From Burkholderiales bacterium (lineage in GTDB: Bacteria > Pseudomonadota > Gammaproteobacteria > Burkholderiales > Burkholderiaceae): a DNA stretch of 13,909 bases. Within the stretch, counting starts at the first letter, position 1. Each line of letters begins with the position of its first letter. The notes beneath the pieces were generated by a model that was given only the letters and a program-made list of their open reading frames with translations, was not told the origin of the DNA and did no database searches. Below, one piece after another: positions 1 through 6,581 of this stretch. Position numbers and translations under genes: made by a program. The stretch spans positions 1-13,909 of the forward strand of contig CANBQJ010000089.1 in NCBI GenBank assembly GCA_947371645.1, read 5' to 3'.

Positions 1-645
1 GCCGACACGCCCGTGTGCCACATCCGCGCCAACGCGCGTGCCATGCTCACAGCCGAACGCCCCGCCATCAACTTCGTGCAGACCTTGTCGGCCGTGGCCA
101 CGCTCACGCACCGGCACATGCTGGCCATCGAAGGCGCTTCTCCCAACCCGCGCGGCTGCGTGGTGCTGGACACCCGCAAGACCCTGCCCGGCCTGCGCCT
201 GGCCCAGAAGTACGCCGTGCGCGTGGGCGGGGGCGCCAACCAGCGCCTGGCCCTGTACGACGGCATCCTGATCAAAGAGAACCACATCGCCGCGGCGGGC
301 AGCGTGGCTGGCGCCGTGCGCAACGCGCAGGCCCTGGTGGCGGCCCAGCCGCAGCCCCTGCGCGACCACATCACCATCCAGGTCGAGGTCGAAACCCTGG
401 ACCAGCTGCGCGAAGCCCTGGGCGCAGGCGCCGTGAGCGTGCTGCTGGACAACTTCACCGACACGATGATGCGCGAGGCCGTGGCCCTGAACCAGGGCCG
501 CGCCCTGCTGGAAGTCTCTGGCGGCGTGACGCTGGACCAGTTGCGCGGCATCGCCGCCACCGGGGTAGACCGCATCTCGATCGGCAAGCTCACCAAGGAC
601 GTGAAGGCGGTGGACTTCTCGCTTCGGGTGCTGGAACGCATCTGA
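1..645 (+). CDS. nadC: Quinolinate phosphoribosyltransferase (nicotinate-nucleotide pyrophosphorylase), 5' truncated
   Basis: NadC converts quinolinate and PRPP to nicotinate mononucleotide, CO2 and pyrophosphate, the step of de novo NAD synthesis that joins it to the salvage route; it is cytosolic. The reading frame is open from base 1, so the true start lies upstream. 214 codons are visible against a usual length of about 280-295, so roughly 70-80 N-terminal residues (most of the first alpha/beta domain) are missing. The barrel domain carries family signatures: ARAMLTAERPAINF, the substrate-binding DTRKTLPGLR, VGGGANQR, GILIKENHI, VEVE, LLDNF, and the C-terminal SGGV and RISIGKLT strands. 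The next gene on this strand is a ComFB-family gene 116 bases on, and nadB converges on that. A nadA gene upstream would be typical but cannot be seen. Family assignment is near certain. Confidence 0.97.
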   Translation, partial: ADTPVCHIRANARAMLTAERPAINFVQTLSAVATLTHRHMLAIEGASPNPRGCVVLDTRKTLPGLRLAQKYAVRVGGGANQRLALYDGILIKENHIAAAGSVAGAVRNAQALVAAQPQPLRDHITIQVEVETLDQLREALGAGAVSVLLDNFTDTMMREAVALNQGRALLEVSGGVTLDQLRGIAATGVDRISIGKLTKDVKAVDFSLRVLERI

Positions 646-652
646 ACCCATG

Positions 653-674
653 GAGGCGTGATTTTTCACGCTTC
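653..674 (+). other. Stem-loop immediately downstream of nadC
   Basis: Eight bases after the nadC stop, 653-661 (GAGGCGTGA) can pair with 666-674 (TCACGCTTC) across a TTTT loop: nine pairs, one of them G-U, with six consecutive Watson-Crick pairs next to the loop. No T-run follows on the plus strand, so it is not a canonical intrinsic terminator. It could protect the nadC 3' end, attenuate read-through into comFB, or be chance. Confidence 0.4.
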
Positions 675-761
675 AGAACGGCGGCCTCGGTTCACACTGC
701 GCTGACCTGGATGGACGGGCCACATCGGCCTGGCCGGATCCGTGTTGCGCCAAGGACCGAC

Positions 762-1046
762 ATGCCCGCCGATTTCACGACCCTGCACAACTACTACGAA
801 CGGCTGGTGGTCGACCAGATCACCGACCTGGCCACCCACTTCCCGCTGCTGACCGAAGACCAGCACCCGGACGTGGCCTGCGTGGCGCTCAACCGCCTGC
901 CACCGCGCTACATCCGCCACCAGGTGGACCTGGCCTTCCACATGACCGAGAAAGAGCGCCAGGACAGCGAACAGCTGATCCGCGACGCGGTCAAGTACGC
1001 CTTCGAATTCGTGCAGGCGCGCTACGCGATGCGGGCCCGGCGCTGA
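762..1046 (+). CDS. ComFB-family small protein (late competence development protein ComFB domain)
   Basis: 94-residue soluble protein with no signal peptide or membrane segment. Recognised by the ComFB-domain core: NYYERLVVDQI at 10-20, then D37-V-A-C-V-A-L-N-R-L-P-P-R-Y50, corresponding to the family pattern of an Asp followed by A-L-N-x-L-P-P-x-Y. The rest is predicted helical and ends in a basic tail (RARR). ATG 762 is chosen because AAGGA at 752-756 lies five bases upstream and the ComFB homology begins here; the frame runs far upstream through nadC but codes nothing recognisable there. In Bacillus the name comes from position in the comF operon, not from a proven DNA-uptake role. Cyanobacterial members have been reported to bind cyclic dinucleotides. 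Its function here is unknown, and its position after nadC is the only context. Its stop is directly adjacent to that of nadB on the other strand. Confidence 0.85.
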   Translation: MPADFTTLHNYYERLVVDQITDLATHFPLLTEDQHPDVACVALNRLPPRYIRHQVDLAFHMTEKERQDSEQLIRDAVKYAFEFVQARYAMRARR

Positions 1047-1049
1047 TCA
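1044..1049. other. TGATCA palindrome holding two abutting stop codons (comFB/nadB)
   Basis: The comFB stop (TGA, 1044-1046) and the nadB stop (TGA on the minus strand, 1047-1049) sit back to back, so the two convergent genes have zero intergenic bases. No stem followed by a T-run is visible on either side, so transcripts probably run into the opposing gene. Confidence 0.9.
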
Positions 1050-2681
1050 AGGCAACCAGGCATCCTTCTTCTTGGGCTTCTTGCACAGGATGGTCGGGAA
1101 GCTCACCGGCAGCGTGCGCGGGTAGTCGCGGCTGAAGTGCAGGCCACGGCTTTCCTGGCGCGACAAGGCCGAGCGCACGATCAGCTCGGCGCAGTCCACC
1201 AGGTTGCGCAGCTCCAGCAGGTCGCGGCTGACGCGGAAGGCCGCGTAGTAGTCGTCGATCTCGCTGCGCAAGAGCTTGATGCGGTGCAGGGCACGCTCCA
1301 GACGGCGCGTCGTGCGCACGATGCCCACGTAGTTCCACATCAGCAGGCGCAGCTCGTCCCAGTTGTGGGAGATCACCACCTCTTCGTCGGCATCCGTCAC
1401 CTGGCTTTCGTCCCAGGCAGGCACCTTGGGGCTCTCGGCAGGCATTTGGGCCTGCACGTCTTCGGCACAGGTGCGGCCCAACACCACGCACTCCAGCAGC
1501 GAGTTGCTGGCCAGGCGGTTGGCACCATGCAGGCCGGTGTAGGTGGTCTCGCCCACGGCGTAGAGGCCGGGCAGGTCGGTGCGGCCATGCAGGTCGGTGA
1601 CCACGCCGCCACAGGTGTAGTGCGCCGCCGGCACCACGGGGATGGGCTGGCGGGCGATGTCGATGCCCAGTGACAGGCAACGCGCGTGGATGGTGGGGAA
1701 GTGCTCTTTGAGGAAGGCTTCGCCCAGGTGGGTGGCGTCCAGCCAGACGTGGTCCACGCCGTGCTTCTTCATCTCGAAGTCGATGGCGCGGGCCACGATG
1801 TCGCGCGGGGCCAGCTCGCCGCGCTCGTCGTGGTCGGACATGAACCGGTGCCCATTGGGCAGCTTCAAGATGCCGCCTTCGCCCCGCAAGGCCTCGGTGA
1901 TCAGGAAGCTGCGCTCTTGCGGGTGGTAGAGACAGGTCGGGTGGAACTGGATGAACTCCATGTTGCCGATGCGACAGCCGGCCCGCCACGCCATGGCGAT
2001 GCCATCGCCCGTCGAGGTCTCGGGGTTGGTCGTGTAGCGGTAGACCTTGCCGGCGCCGCCGGTGGCCAGGACCACGGCCGATGCGGCCAGGGTCTCCACC
2101 CGCTGGGTGTCGATGTCCAGGGCGTAGACGCCATGGCAACGCTGGTCAGGCTGGGCTTCGGCCGCCGATTTTTTCAGATGGCGGTTGGTGATCAGGTCCA
2201 CCGCCATCCAGCGTTCACGCAGGGTGATGTTGGGATGGCGCTTGACCTCGTCGAGCAGCACGTCGTGGATGGCCTTGCCGGTGGCGTCGGCCGCGTGGGC
2301 GATGCGCCGGACGGCGTGGCCGCCTTCACGCGTGAGGTGCAGGCCCAGCGGGCCCTCGGGGTCGGGCGAAAACGGCACGCCACGGGCCACCAGCCAGGCC
2401 ACGGCCTCGGCGCTGTGGCGGGCGATGAACTCGGCCGTGCGTTCGTCCACCAGGCCGGCGCCGGCCTCTTGTGTGTCGCGCACGTGCGAGCCGATGCTGT
2501 CGTCGCTGCCCAGCACGCCCACGATGCCGCCCTGCGCCCAGGCCGTCGCGCTCTCTTCCAGTTGGCGCTTGGCCAGCACGATGACGGGGGTCTGTTCAGC
2601 CAGATGGAGGGCCACGGTGAGCCCGGCCAGGCCCGCTCCGATGATGACGACTGGCAACGGGAAATCCGGCGCTTGGGACAT
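1047..2681 (-). CDS. nadB: L-aspartate oxidase
   Basis: NadB oxidises L-aspartate to iminoaspartate with FAD, reducing O2 or fumarate; NadA then makes quinolinate, the NadC substrate. 544 residues, in the usual family range. The N-terminal Rossmann fold has IIGAGLAGL at 13-21 (G15-x-G17-x-x-G20) for the FAD ADP moiety, followed by the covering QGGI segment at 50-53. The capping domain and the succinate-dehydrogenase-like active site show FHPTC at 246-250, PRDIVARA near 293, AHYTCGGV near 354 and HGANRLASNSLLE at 385-397; R293, H354 and R389 match the conserved substrate-binding Arg/His/Arg. A helical C-terminal domain ends in a Lys-rich tail (KKPKKK). The start at 2681 fits the family N-terminus, but the upstream bases are pyrimidine-rich and show no Shine-Dalgarno sequence. 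It is transcribed towards nadC and comFB, so it is not in an operon with nadC. Confidence 0.98.
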   Translation of the reverse strand: MSQAPDFPLPVVIIGAGLAGLTVALHLAEQTPVIVLAKRQLEESATAWAQGGIVGVLGSDDSIGSHVRDTQEAGAGLVDERTAEFIARHSAEAVAWLVARGVPFSPDPEGPLGLHLTREGGHAVRRIAHAADATGKAIHDVLLDEVKRHPNITLRERWMAVDLITNRHLKKSAAEAQPDQRCHGVYALDIDTQRVETLAASAVVLATGGAGKVYRYTTNPETSTGDGIAMAWRAGCRIGNMEFIQFHPTCLYHPQERSFLITEALRGEGGILKLPNGHRFMSDHDERGELAPRDIVARAIDFEMKKHGVDHVWLDATHLGEAFLKEHFPTIHARCLSLGIDIARQPIPVVPAAHYTCGGVVTDLHGRTDLPGLYAVGETTYTGLHGANRLASNSLLECVVLGRTCAEDVQAQMPAESPKVPAWDESQVTDADEEVVISHNWDELRLLMWNYVGIVRTTRRLERALHRIKLLRSEIDDYYAAFRVSRDLLELRNLVDCAELIVRSALSRQESRGLHFSRDYPRTLPVSFPTILCKKPKKKDAWLP

Positions 2682-2728
2682 GGTCTGAAGGGGAATGGGG
2701 GAATCGGGCCGAGCAGAATGCTGAACCG

Positions 2729-2734
2729 ATTGTA
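2729..2734 (-). promoter_or_regulatory. Candidate -10 element for nadB
   Basis: The minus strand reads TACAAT here (5 of 6 to TATAAT), 47 bases before the nadB ATG, which would give a leader of about 40 bases. No good -35 hexamer is found at 16-18 bases upstream, so the call rests on the -10 and its position in the 165-base divergent gap between nadB and the metallopeptidase gene. Confidence 0.4.
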
Positions 2735-2791
2735 GTCAGACGGGCCTGGGCAGGCCGCGCCCGCGCCGAGTTGACCCCTGGCTGCCTCGCC

Positions 2792-2820
2792 CTGGCGGCA
2801 CTTGACTGCGCTGCTACGAT
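2792..2820 (+). promoter_or_regulatory. Weak candidate sigma70-type promoter for the metallopeptidase gene
   Basis: CTGGCG (2792-2797, 3 of 6 to TTGACA), a 17-base spacer, then TACGAT (2815-2820). Initiation near 2827 would leave a leader of about 20 bases containing GGAGG. It sits in the divergent gap with nadB; the rest of the gap shows nothing recognisable. Confidence 0.3.
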
Positions 2821-2846
2821 GCCGCATTCGGAAGTTGGAGGCAGGC

Positions 2847-3773
2847 ATGCGGCTGGATGGACAACGTGAAAGCGACAACGTCGATGACGTCCGCGATGCG
2901 CCCGGCTCCGATGGCGGTGGAGGTCGCGGTGGCGGTGGGTTCGGTTTGCCGCTTGGCGGCGGCCGCCTGGGCCTGGGCACCATCGCGGTGGCGCTGGTGG
3001 CCAGTTATTTTCTGGGCATCAACCCGCTGACCGTGCTCAACATGCTCAGTGGCGGCGTGCCCAGCGGCAACCACGCACCTGCTCAGGTGCAGCAGCCCAG
3101 CCCCAACGGCCCCTCAACCCAGGCCGCGCAAGACCCCGGTGCCCGCTTCGTGCGCCAGGTGCTGGCCACCACCGAAGACGTCTGGCAGGCCCAGTTCCAG
3201 GCCCACGGCGCCCAGTACCCCAAGCCACGGCTCACGCTGTTTCGCGGCAGCACCGCCACGTCTTGCGGCCAGGGCGAGGCCGCCATGGGCCCCTTCTATT
3301 GCCCGGCCGACCGCCGCGTCTACATCGACCTGGGCTTCTACGACATCCTGAAAGAGCGCCTGGGTGCGCCGGGTGACTTCGCCCAGGCCTATGTCATCGC
3401 GCACGAAGTGGGCCACCACGTTCAGAACCTGCAGGGCACCTCGGAGAAGCTGGACCACCTGCGTGGCCGCGTCAGCCAGGCCCAGTACAACGCGGCCAGC
3501 GTGAGGCTGGAGTTGCAAGCCGACTGCTACGCCGGCATCTGGGCCCACGACACCCAGCAGGCCAAGGGCCTGATGGAAACGGGCGACCTGGAAGAGGCTT
3601 TGAACGCCGCATCCCGAATTGGCGACGACACGCTGCAGCGTGAATCGCAAGGCCGGGTCGTGCCCGAGAGCTTCACCCACGGCAGCAGCGCGCAACGCGT
3701 GCGCTGGTTCAAGCGCGGCTTCGATGCCGGTGACATGGCCCAGTGCGACACCTTCGGCGCGCGCGAGCTCTGA
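2847..3773 (+). CDS. ypfJ: YpfJ-family neutral zinc metallopeptidase, membrane-anchored
   Basis: 308-residue putative zinc peptidase of the YpfJ family (Zn_peptidase). The physiological substrate is not established. Family landmarks in order: the N-terminus MRLDGQRESDNVDD, a Gly-rich segment at about 22-40, one hydrophobic segment near 40-60 that should anchor the protein with the catalytic part outside the cytoplasm, a Pro/Gln/Ser-rich linker to about 95, and the catalytic domain. The zinc site is H186-E-V-G-H190, and E222 in ELQADCYAG is the likely third ligand. ATG 2847 is chosen over an in-frame ATG at 2802 because the family N-terminus begins here and GGAGG (2837-2841) is five bases upstream. 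The quinone oxidoreductase gene follows 41 bases later, probably in the same transcript. Family assignment is strong; function is not known. Confidence 0.92.
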   Translation: MRLDGQRESDNVDDVRDAPGSDGGGGRGGGGFGLPLGGGRLGLGTIAVALVASYFLGINPLTVLNMLSGGVPSGNHAPAQVQQPSPNGPSTQAAQDPGARFVRQVLATTEDVWQAQFQAHGAQYPKPRLTLFRGSTATSCGQGEAAMGPFYCPADRRVYIDLGFYDILKERLGAPGDFAQAYVIAHEVGHHVQNLQGTSEKLDHLRGRVSQAQYNAASVRLELQADCYAGIWAHDTQQAKGLMETGDLEEALNAASRIGDDTLQRESQGRVVPESFTHGSSAQRVRWFKRGFDAGDMAQCDTFGAREL

Positions 3774-3814
3774 CACCTGAAAACAGCACTGCACCTCACA
3801 GGAGACACCCCACC

Positions 3815-4789
3815 ATGCAAGCCTGGTTCTGCGAGACCCTGGACGGCCCCGACGCCCTGAACTGGAAAGAAGCCCCCACGCCAGAGCCGGGCAAAGGCGA
3901 AGTCCGCGTGGCCATCAAGGCCGCCAGCCTGAACTTCCCCGACCTGCTCATCGTGCAGGGCAAGTACCAGATGAAGCCGCCCCTGCCCTTCGTGCCTGGC
4001 GCCGAGTTCGCCGGCGTGGTCGAGGCCGTGGGCGAAGGCGTCAAGCACCTGGCGGTGGGCACGCAGGTCGCGGGCTTTGCGGGCACGGGTGGCTTTGGCA
4101 CCCACACCATCGCGCCTGCATTCGCGTTGATGCCGCTGCCACCGGTGTTCTCGTTTGAAGACGCCGCAGCCTTCCTGTGCACCTACGGCACCACTTACCA
4201 CGGCCTCATCGACCGCGCGGCGCTCAAGGCCGGCGAGACCGTGCTGGTGCTGGGTGCCGCCGGAGGCGTGGGCACGGCGGCCATCCAGATCGCCAAGGCT
4301 GCCGGCGCCAGGGTGATCGCGGCCGCATCCACCGATGAGAAGTGCGCGCTGTGCACCGAACTCGGCGCCGACGCGACCATCAACTACACGCGCCAGAACC
4401 TGCGCGATGAACTCAAGGCCATCACCGAAGGCAAGGGCCCGGACGTGGTCTATGACCCCGTGGGCGGCGAGCTGACCGAGCAGGCCTTCCGCTCGATTGC
4501 CTGGCGCGGCCGCCATCTGGTGATCGGCTTTGCCAATGGACCGATCCCGGCGCTGCCACTGAACCTGGCCCTGCTCAAGGGTGCGTCGGTGATGGGCGTG
4601 TTCTGGGGCGAGTTCGCCAAGCGTGAGCCGCAGAACAACGCCGCCTGCCTGATGCAGCTGGCCGCCTGGTACATGGAGGGCAAGATCAAGCCGGTGATCG
4701 AGCACAAGCTGCCCATGGCGCAGCTGAAAGACGCTTTTGCACTGATGGGCTCGCGTCAGGTGCGGGGCAAGGTGGTGCTGGTCAACTGA
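3815..4789 (+). CDS. Zinc-independent NADPH:quinone oxidoreductase (medium-chain dehydrogenase/reductase family)
   Basis: 324-residue cytosolic NAD(P)H-dependent reductase of the quinone oxidoreductase branch of the MDR superfamily. The GroES-like N-terminal domain holds SLNFPDLLIVQGKY (38-51) and PFVPGAEFAGVVEAVGEGV (58-76). The Rossmann domain has the nucleotide-binding GAAGGVG at 147-153, then DVVYDPVGGEL (210-220) and the C-terminal QVRGKVVL. The catalytic and structural zinc ligands of alcohol dehydrogenases are absent. It probably reduces quinones or an alpha,beta-unsaturated carbonyl or acyl substrate; the exact substrate cannot be read from sequence, and an enoyl/acryloyl-CoA reductase-like role remains possible. 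AGGAG at 3800-3804, ten bases before ATG 3815, supports the start. It ends 19 bases before the convergent queG stop, with no terminator between them. Confidence 0.92.
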   Translation: MQAWFCETLDGPDALNWKEAPTPEPGKGEVRVAIKAASLNFPDLLIVQGKYQMKPPLPFVPGAEFAGVVEAVGEGVKHLAVGTQVAGFAGTGGFGTHTIAPAFALMPLPPVFSFEDAAAFLCTYGTTYHGLIDRAALKAGETVLVLGAAGGVGTAAIQIAKAAGARVIAAASTDEKCALCTELGADATINYTRQNLRDELKAITEGKGPDVVYDPVGGELTEQAFRSIAWRGRHLVIGFANGPIPALPLNLALLKGASVMGVFWGEFAKREPQNNAACLMQLAAWYMEGKIKPVIEHKLPMAQLKDAFALMGSRQVRGKVVLVN

Positions 4790-4808
4790 TCAAGCCTCCG
4801 CGCCCACA

Positions 4809-5999
4809 TCAAGCTGCCAATAAGGCCCAGCGGACGTGCTCGGCCACGAGGTCGGCATCGCCAGAAGCCATCGGGCTCTGGCCAGCGCTGTGGCGAGTCA
4901 ACCAGGCCTCCAGGGCTTGCACCATCGCGAGCCTGAGGGGGGCCTTGGGCGCAGGATGTGGGCCGCCATCACCCATCCGCAAGGCATTGCCCAACGCCAC
5001 CGCGATGTTGCGCTGCCAGCGCGCCCACCCGATGCGCCGAATGGGGCTGCCCTCGGTGTGGCGCAGGAAGGTGGCCTCATCCCACGCAAAGAGCTGCAGC
5101 AAGGTCGGGTCGGCCAGCTGTGGCCGCACATCGAAGTCGGGCAGCGTCGCGCGCTGGGCAAACTTGTTCCAGGGGCAGGCCAGCTGGCAGTCGTCGCAGC
5201 CGTAGATGCGGTTGCCCATCAGCGGCCGCAGCCCAATCGGGATGGGGCCGGCGTGCTCGATCGTCAGGTAGGAGATGCAACGCCGCGCGTCCACCTGGCG
5301 TTCACCCACGATGGCTTGCGTGGGGCAGAGGTCCATGCAGGCGCGGCACTGGCCGCAGTGCACCGTCTCCGGGGCGGTGAGCGGCAGGGCCACGTCCACA
5401 TAGATTTCGCCCAAAAAGAAGGTGGACCCGGCATCGCGCGACAGCAGCAGGGTGTGCTTGCCCCGCCAGCCCAGGCCGCTGCGGCTGGCCAGTTCTACTT
5501 CCAGCACCGGGGCCGAATCGGTGAACACGCGGTGGCCAAAGGGCCCGATGGCCTCGGCCAGGCGGTCGGCCAGCTTTTGCAGGCGCTGGCGCAACACCTT
5601 GTGATAGTCCCGCCCTCGGGCGTACATGGACACGCCCGCCGCCTGCGGATCGGCCAATCGGTCCCATTCCGTTTGGACCCAATCCTGCCCCTCGGCCAGG
5701 TCAGCGGGCAGGTAATCCATGCGCGCCGTGATCACGCATACGGTACCCGGTATCAGCTCGGCAGGTCTGGCCCGCTTCAATCCGTGCTGTGCCATGTACT
5801 GCATGTCACCGTGGAAACCCTGGGACAACCAGGCCAACAAACCGGGCTCGGCACTTGACAAGTCCACACCTGCTGCGCCAATCTGGGAAAATCCCAACTC
5901 TTTCGCCCATTGGTGCAATTGCACCATCACCGATTGCGCATCCCATGATTCCCTTGTGGGTGGCGCGGCGGCATCAGGCGACTGTCTTGGATGAAGCAT
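4809..5999 (-). CDS. queG: Epoxyqueuosine reductase (tRNA queuosine biosynthesis)
   Basis: QueG reduces epoxyqueuosine to queuosine at wobble position 34 of GUN-anticodon tRNAs, the last step of the pathway, using cobalamin and two [4Fe-4S] clusters. 396 residues against about 380 in E. coli. The catalytic domain contains YARGRDYHKVLR (126-137) and TDSAPVLE (160-167, with the conserved catalytic-region Asp161). A ferredoxin-like domain follows with C215xxC218xxC221xxxC225P and ARRCISYLTIE (C241), then MGNRIYGCDDCQLACPWN (C268, C271, C275). The C-terminal HEAT-like helices include RRIGWARWQRNIAVALGNA. The frame stays open another 192 codons upstream, but homology begins just after Met at 5999. 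No Shine-Dalgarno sequence precedes this ATG. Its first three codons overlap the first three of divergent tsaE. In E. coli queG is also divergent from the nnr-tsaE-amiB-mutL-miaA run. Confidence 0.96.
   Translation of the reverse strand: MLHPRQSPDAAAPPTRESWDAQSVMVQLHQWAKELGFSQIGAAGVDLSSAEPGLLAWLSQGFHGDMQYMAQHGLKRARPAELIPGTVCVITARMDYLPADLAEGQDWVQTEWDRLADPQAAGVSMYARGRDYHKVLRQRLQKLADRLAEAIGPFGHRVFTDSAPVLEVELASRSGLGWRGKHTLLLSRDAGSTFFLGEIYVDVALPLTAPETVHCGQCRACMDLCPTQAIVGERQVDARRCISYLTIEHAGPIPIGLRPLMGNRIYGCDDCQLACPWNKFAQRATLPDFDVRPQLADPTLLQLFAWDEATFLRHTEGSPIRRIGWARWQRNIAVALGNALRMGDGGPHPAPKAPLRLAMVQALEAWLTRHSAGQSPMASGDADLVAEHVRWALLAA
5911..5926. repeat. 16-bp perfect palindrome inside the 5' end of queG
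   Basis: TGGTGCAATTGCACCA equals its own reverse complement. It lies 73-88 bases inside queG (codons 25-30) and 65-80 bases upstream of the tsaE start, in a locally AT-richer stretch where a tsaE promoter would have to lie. It could be an operator or a cruciform/stem; selection on the encoded residues or chance are alternatives. Confidence 0.5.
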
Positions 6000-6581
6000 G
6001 TGACCATCGTAGCAAGCCGCGAATTCCCCGCCGTGTTCGACACGGTCTGGGAGGCCGAGCACGCCTGTGCTCAGGCCGCGGCGTCCTGGGCGCCGGTGCT
6101 GGCGCCGGCTTTGCAACGCGGAGAATCTCTGGTGGTGAATCTGCATGGCACCCTGGGCGCGGGCAAAACCACATTCACGCGCCATCTGCTGCGCTCGCTC
6201 GGTGTGCAGGGCCGCATCAAAAGCCCCAGTTATGCCGTGGTGGAGCCGCACGAAACCCCGGTGGGCATGGTTCAGCATTTTGATTTCTACCGTTTCAATG
6301 ACCCCGCCGAATGGGAAGACGCGGGGTTTCGGGACCTGTTTGCCGCAGCCGGACTGAAACTCGTGGAATGGCCGGACAAAGCCGCCGGCCTGATGCCACC
6401 CGCCGACCTGGACCTGCACCTCACGCCGCCAGCGGTCGCGCCCACAGGCGAGGAGCCCGACCCAGCCGGCGAGCCCCGCCAGGTGCACGCCGTGGCGAAC
6501 TCTGCGGCCGGCCTGGCCTTGCTGGCCGCCTGGCAGCACGCGGGGCAGACCAGCCAGCCTCAGGAGCACCACCATGTCTGA
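5991..6581 (+). CDS. tsaE: tRNA threonylcarbamoyladenosine biosynthesis ATPase TsaE
   Basis: TsaE is the P-loop ATPase that resets the TsaB-TsaD complex during t6A37 formation on ANN-decoding tRNAs, and is usually essential. 196 residues, longer than E. coli TsaE (about 153). The extra length is an N-terminal segment of about 20 residues and a polar, Pro/Glu-rich C-terminal stretch from about 145. Walker A is G53-T-L-G-A-G-K-T60. Other family motifs are SPSY (78-81, usually SPTY), HFDFYR (96-101) and LVEWPDK (124-130). ATG 5991 gives a nine-base overlap with queG; upstream there is only a weak AGG 12 bases away, and GTG 6000 is a possible alternative. No nnr (yjeF) gene lies upstream as it does in E. 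coli. The 3' end overlaps amiC by eight bases. Confidence 0.93.
   Translation: MKHVTIVASREFPAVFDTVWEAEHACAQAAASWAPVLAPALQRGESLVVNLHGTLGAGKTTFTRHLLRSLGVQGRIKSPSYAVVEPHETPVGMVQHFDFYRFNDPAEWEDAGFRDLFAAAGLKLVEWPDKAAGLMPPADLDLHLTPPAVAPTGEEPDPAGEPRQVHAVANSAAGLALLAAWQHAGQTSQPQEHHHV
6006..6011 (-). promoter_or_regulatory. Candidate -10 element placing queG transcription at its ATG
   Basis: The minus strand reads TACGAT followed by exactly six bases (GGTCAC) and the queG ATG. With no Shine-Dalgarno sequence present, this spacing would make queG mRNA leaderless. No convincing -35 was found 16-18 bases upstream. The element lies inside the tsaE coding sequence. Confidence 0.35.

Noticed and set aside
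15..761. Long upstream extension of the comFB frame through nadC
   Set aside because: It overlaps nadC in another frame; ComFB homology and a Shine-Dalgarno sequence start at 762.
1686..2735. A 349-codon open frame on the plus strand opposite nadB
   Set aside because: It mirrors nadB codons in high-GC DNA; the product has no family motif and no ribosome binding site, while nadB is unmistakable.
3527..4705. A 392-codon open frame on the minus strand opposite the metallopeptidase and oxidoreductase genes
   Set aside because: It is antisense to two well-supported genes; its His/Gly/Ala-rich translation resembles nothing and is a composition artefact.
4836..5858. A 340-codon plus-strand frame opposite queG
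   Set aside because: Reverse-strand shadow of queG; no motif.
5855..5860. Perfect TTGACA -35 hexamer in queG facing tsaE
   Set aside because: No acceptable -10 at 16-18 bases, and it lies about 130 bases from the tsaE start within coding sequence.
6000..6575. 192-codon upstream extension of the queG frame
   Set aside because: QueG homology begins at Met 5999, and the extension is antisense to tsaE with no recognisable domain.
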